From: Aureococcus anophagefferens
Lineage: Eukaryota; Sar; Pelagophyceae; Pelagomonadales; Pelagomonadaceae
DNA length: 64,000 nt
Direction: 5' to 3'
NCBI RefSeq assembly: GCF_000186865.1
Contig: NW_008705566.1
Location: 1,162,432-1,226,431, forward strand
A program made the translations under genes and the position numbers. The notes under the pieces are model-generated. The model was not told the DNA's origin and searched no databases. It worked only from the letters and a program-made list of their open reading frames with translations. Shown one piece after another: positions 63,274 through 64,000 of the stretch. How positions within the stretch are numbered: position 1 is the first letter of the stretch; every line of letters begins with the position of its first letter.

Positions 63274-64000
63274 CCTCGCGGCGTCGTGGGTGTTTGGAAA
63301 CTGTGGCAATTCCCGCGCGCGCGTCGCGCCGGCGGAACCTCGCGCGCTTTCGGCGCTCCGGCGCCCGCGGGGACGGCGACGGCGTCGAGAGCTCCGGTCG
63401 CGGCCGAAGAGCGGCCTCGCCGCCGCGCGCCGGTGATCGACGCGACGCGCGCCTCGCACAGTCGACGACAGGCCGCCAAGCCAGCGAGATCTCGAGGAGC
63501 CGCAGGCTGATCTTGCGTGCACCTCTGGCTGCCCCGTACAGTCCCATGGTGAGGTGGCTCGCTTCGCCTCGCCACTGAGCCGGCCGCGGCGCGGCCGTCC
63601 CAGACTCTCTCATTCCGGAGCGCGACGCCCAACTTGTTAAGGTCAAAACTTCGCGGATTTGCCTCGGGACGGCCATTAAAGTCTCCCAACGTGGTCGGAG
63701 TCGAAGGATGTGAGCTTCCTGCGTCGAAAACGAAGGCATTGAACGAAAGATCGAAGGATTCGTCGCACGATATCTCGATCTCCTGCCCCCCCGGCCGCCT
63801 AGGACCCTGCGCGGGGCCAAAGAGGCGCGGGCCGGGTCCGCAAAGGGTCTCGTCGGGCGTCTCTACCGCTCTCTTCCTGGATGTCCGCGGGACCGCGCGC
63901 GAGGGATCGCGCCGTCGTCGCGTTATCGTCTCGCCGCCGTCACCGCGCGGCTCCGCGATGGCTCGGCCGAGTCACGGGCTACGACGGCCCCGGCGACTCC
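63274..64000. other. Terminal ~730 bp with no assigned gene; possible 5' end of a plus-strand gene
   Basis: This is the upstream region of AP-4 beta. An ATG at 63881 opens a frame that stays open to the window edge (MSAGPRARDRAVVALSSRRR at its start), too short to assess. Composition between 63600 and 63760 is less GC-rich, consistent with intergenic DNA. Several other short ORFs overlap and show no recognisable domain. Confidence 0.4.

Noticed and set aside
60542..63820. A 1,092-codon open frame on the minus strand
   Set aside because: It is an out-of-frame shadow of the AP-4 beta gene.
1..64000. tRNA or rRNA genes
   Set aside because: I looked for cloverleaf-like A/B boxes and rRNA-like conserved blocks by eye and saw none that I could support; a covariance-model scan would be needed to exclude a tRNA.

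Overview
The window is nuclear DNA of a compact, GC-rich eukaryotic alga, most likely a heterokont (stramenopile) of the pelagophyte type. An Aureococcus-like organism is an inference, not a demonstrated identity. The eukaryotic evidence is spliceosomal introns with GT..AG borders, the eukaryote-only genes ATG101, TIM50, AP-4 beta and a COPI-associated membrane protein, a CAAX box, WH2 motifs and a consensus Kozak start (GCCGCCACCATGG at 28187-28199). Several proteins begin with a signal peptide, and one carries an ASGFAP-type cleavage motif typical of plastid import through four membranes. Introner-like elements (introns created by small transposons) with 8-bp target duplications are present; such elements are described in Aureococcus and Micromonas.

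Layout. 1-7.7 kb: a partial StrG-like oxygenase, dihydroxyacetone kinase, an FMN split-barrel protein, a DEAD-box helicase, an isochorismatase-like hydrolase with two introns, and a small membrane protein. 7.7-8.4 kb is unassigned. 8.4-25 kb: a small secreted protein, sulfotransferase-like protein, F-box-like protein, sugar aminotransferase, Na/Ca exchanger, two phosphohydrolases (histidine phosphatase and NUDT22-like Nudix), an ankyrin protein, a large single-pass membrane protein, ATG101, a glycosyltransferase, a short plastid NFACT/RqcH-like protein and a methyltransferase. 25-45 kb: a plastid membrane protein, COPI-associated protein, RGS protein with CAAX box, histidine phosphatase, a 1,074-bp terminal-inverted-repeat transposon, a crotonase, WH2 actin-binding protein, glycosyltransferase, TIM50, an unknown tandem-duplicated protein in DNA of lower GC, an LRR protein, an ABCG transporter and a methyltransferase. 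45-64 kb: a PH-PH-RGS-FHA scaffold, bacterial-type NAD+ DNA ligase, NAD kinase, GH35 beta-galactosidase, a UvrC-UvrB-HRDC fusion, an FSH1-like hydrolase, a beta-helix protein and AP-4 beta.

Genes mostly alternate strand, and 15 convergent pairs are close; two pairs share overlapping stop codons. Six introner copies interrupt six genes. Two families (A and B) share a core sequence but are read in opposite orientations by their hosts. Four copies have exact 8-bp target duplications, a fifth has 7 of 8 matching, and the sixth has none left.

The most unusual content is the 48-57 kb block. A NAD+-dependent DNA ligase without BRCT lies 3.9 kb from a single 1,117-residue frame that joins the UvrC nuclease half (no GIY-YIG domain), complete UvrB and an HRDC domain. 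Together they look like pieces of a bacterial-type excision-repair and sealing pathway encoded in a eukaryotic nucleus, perhaps serving an organelle.
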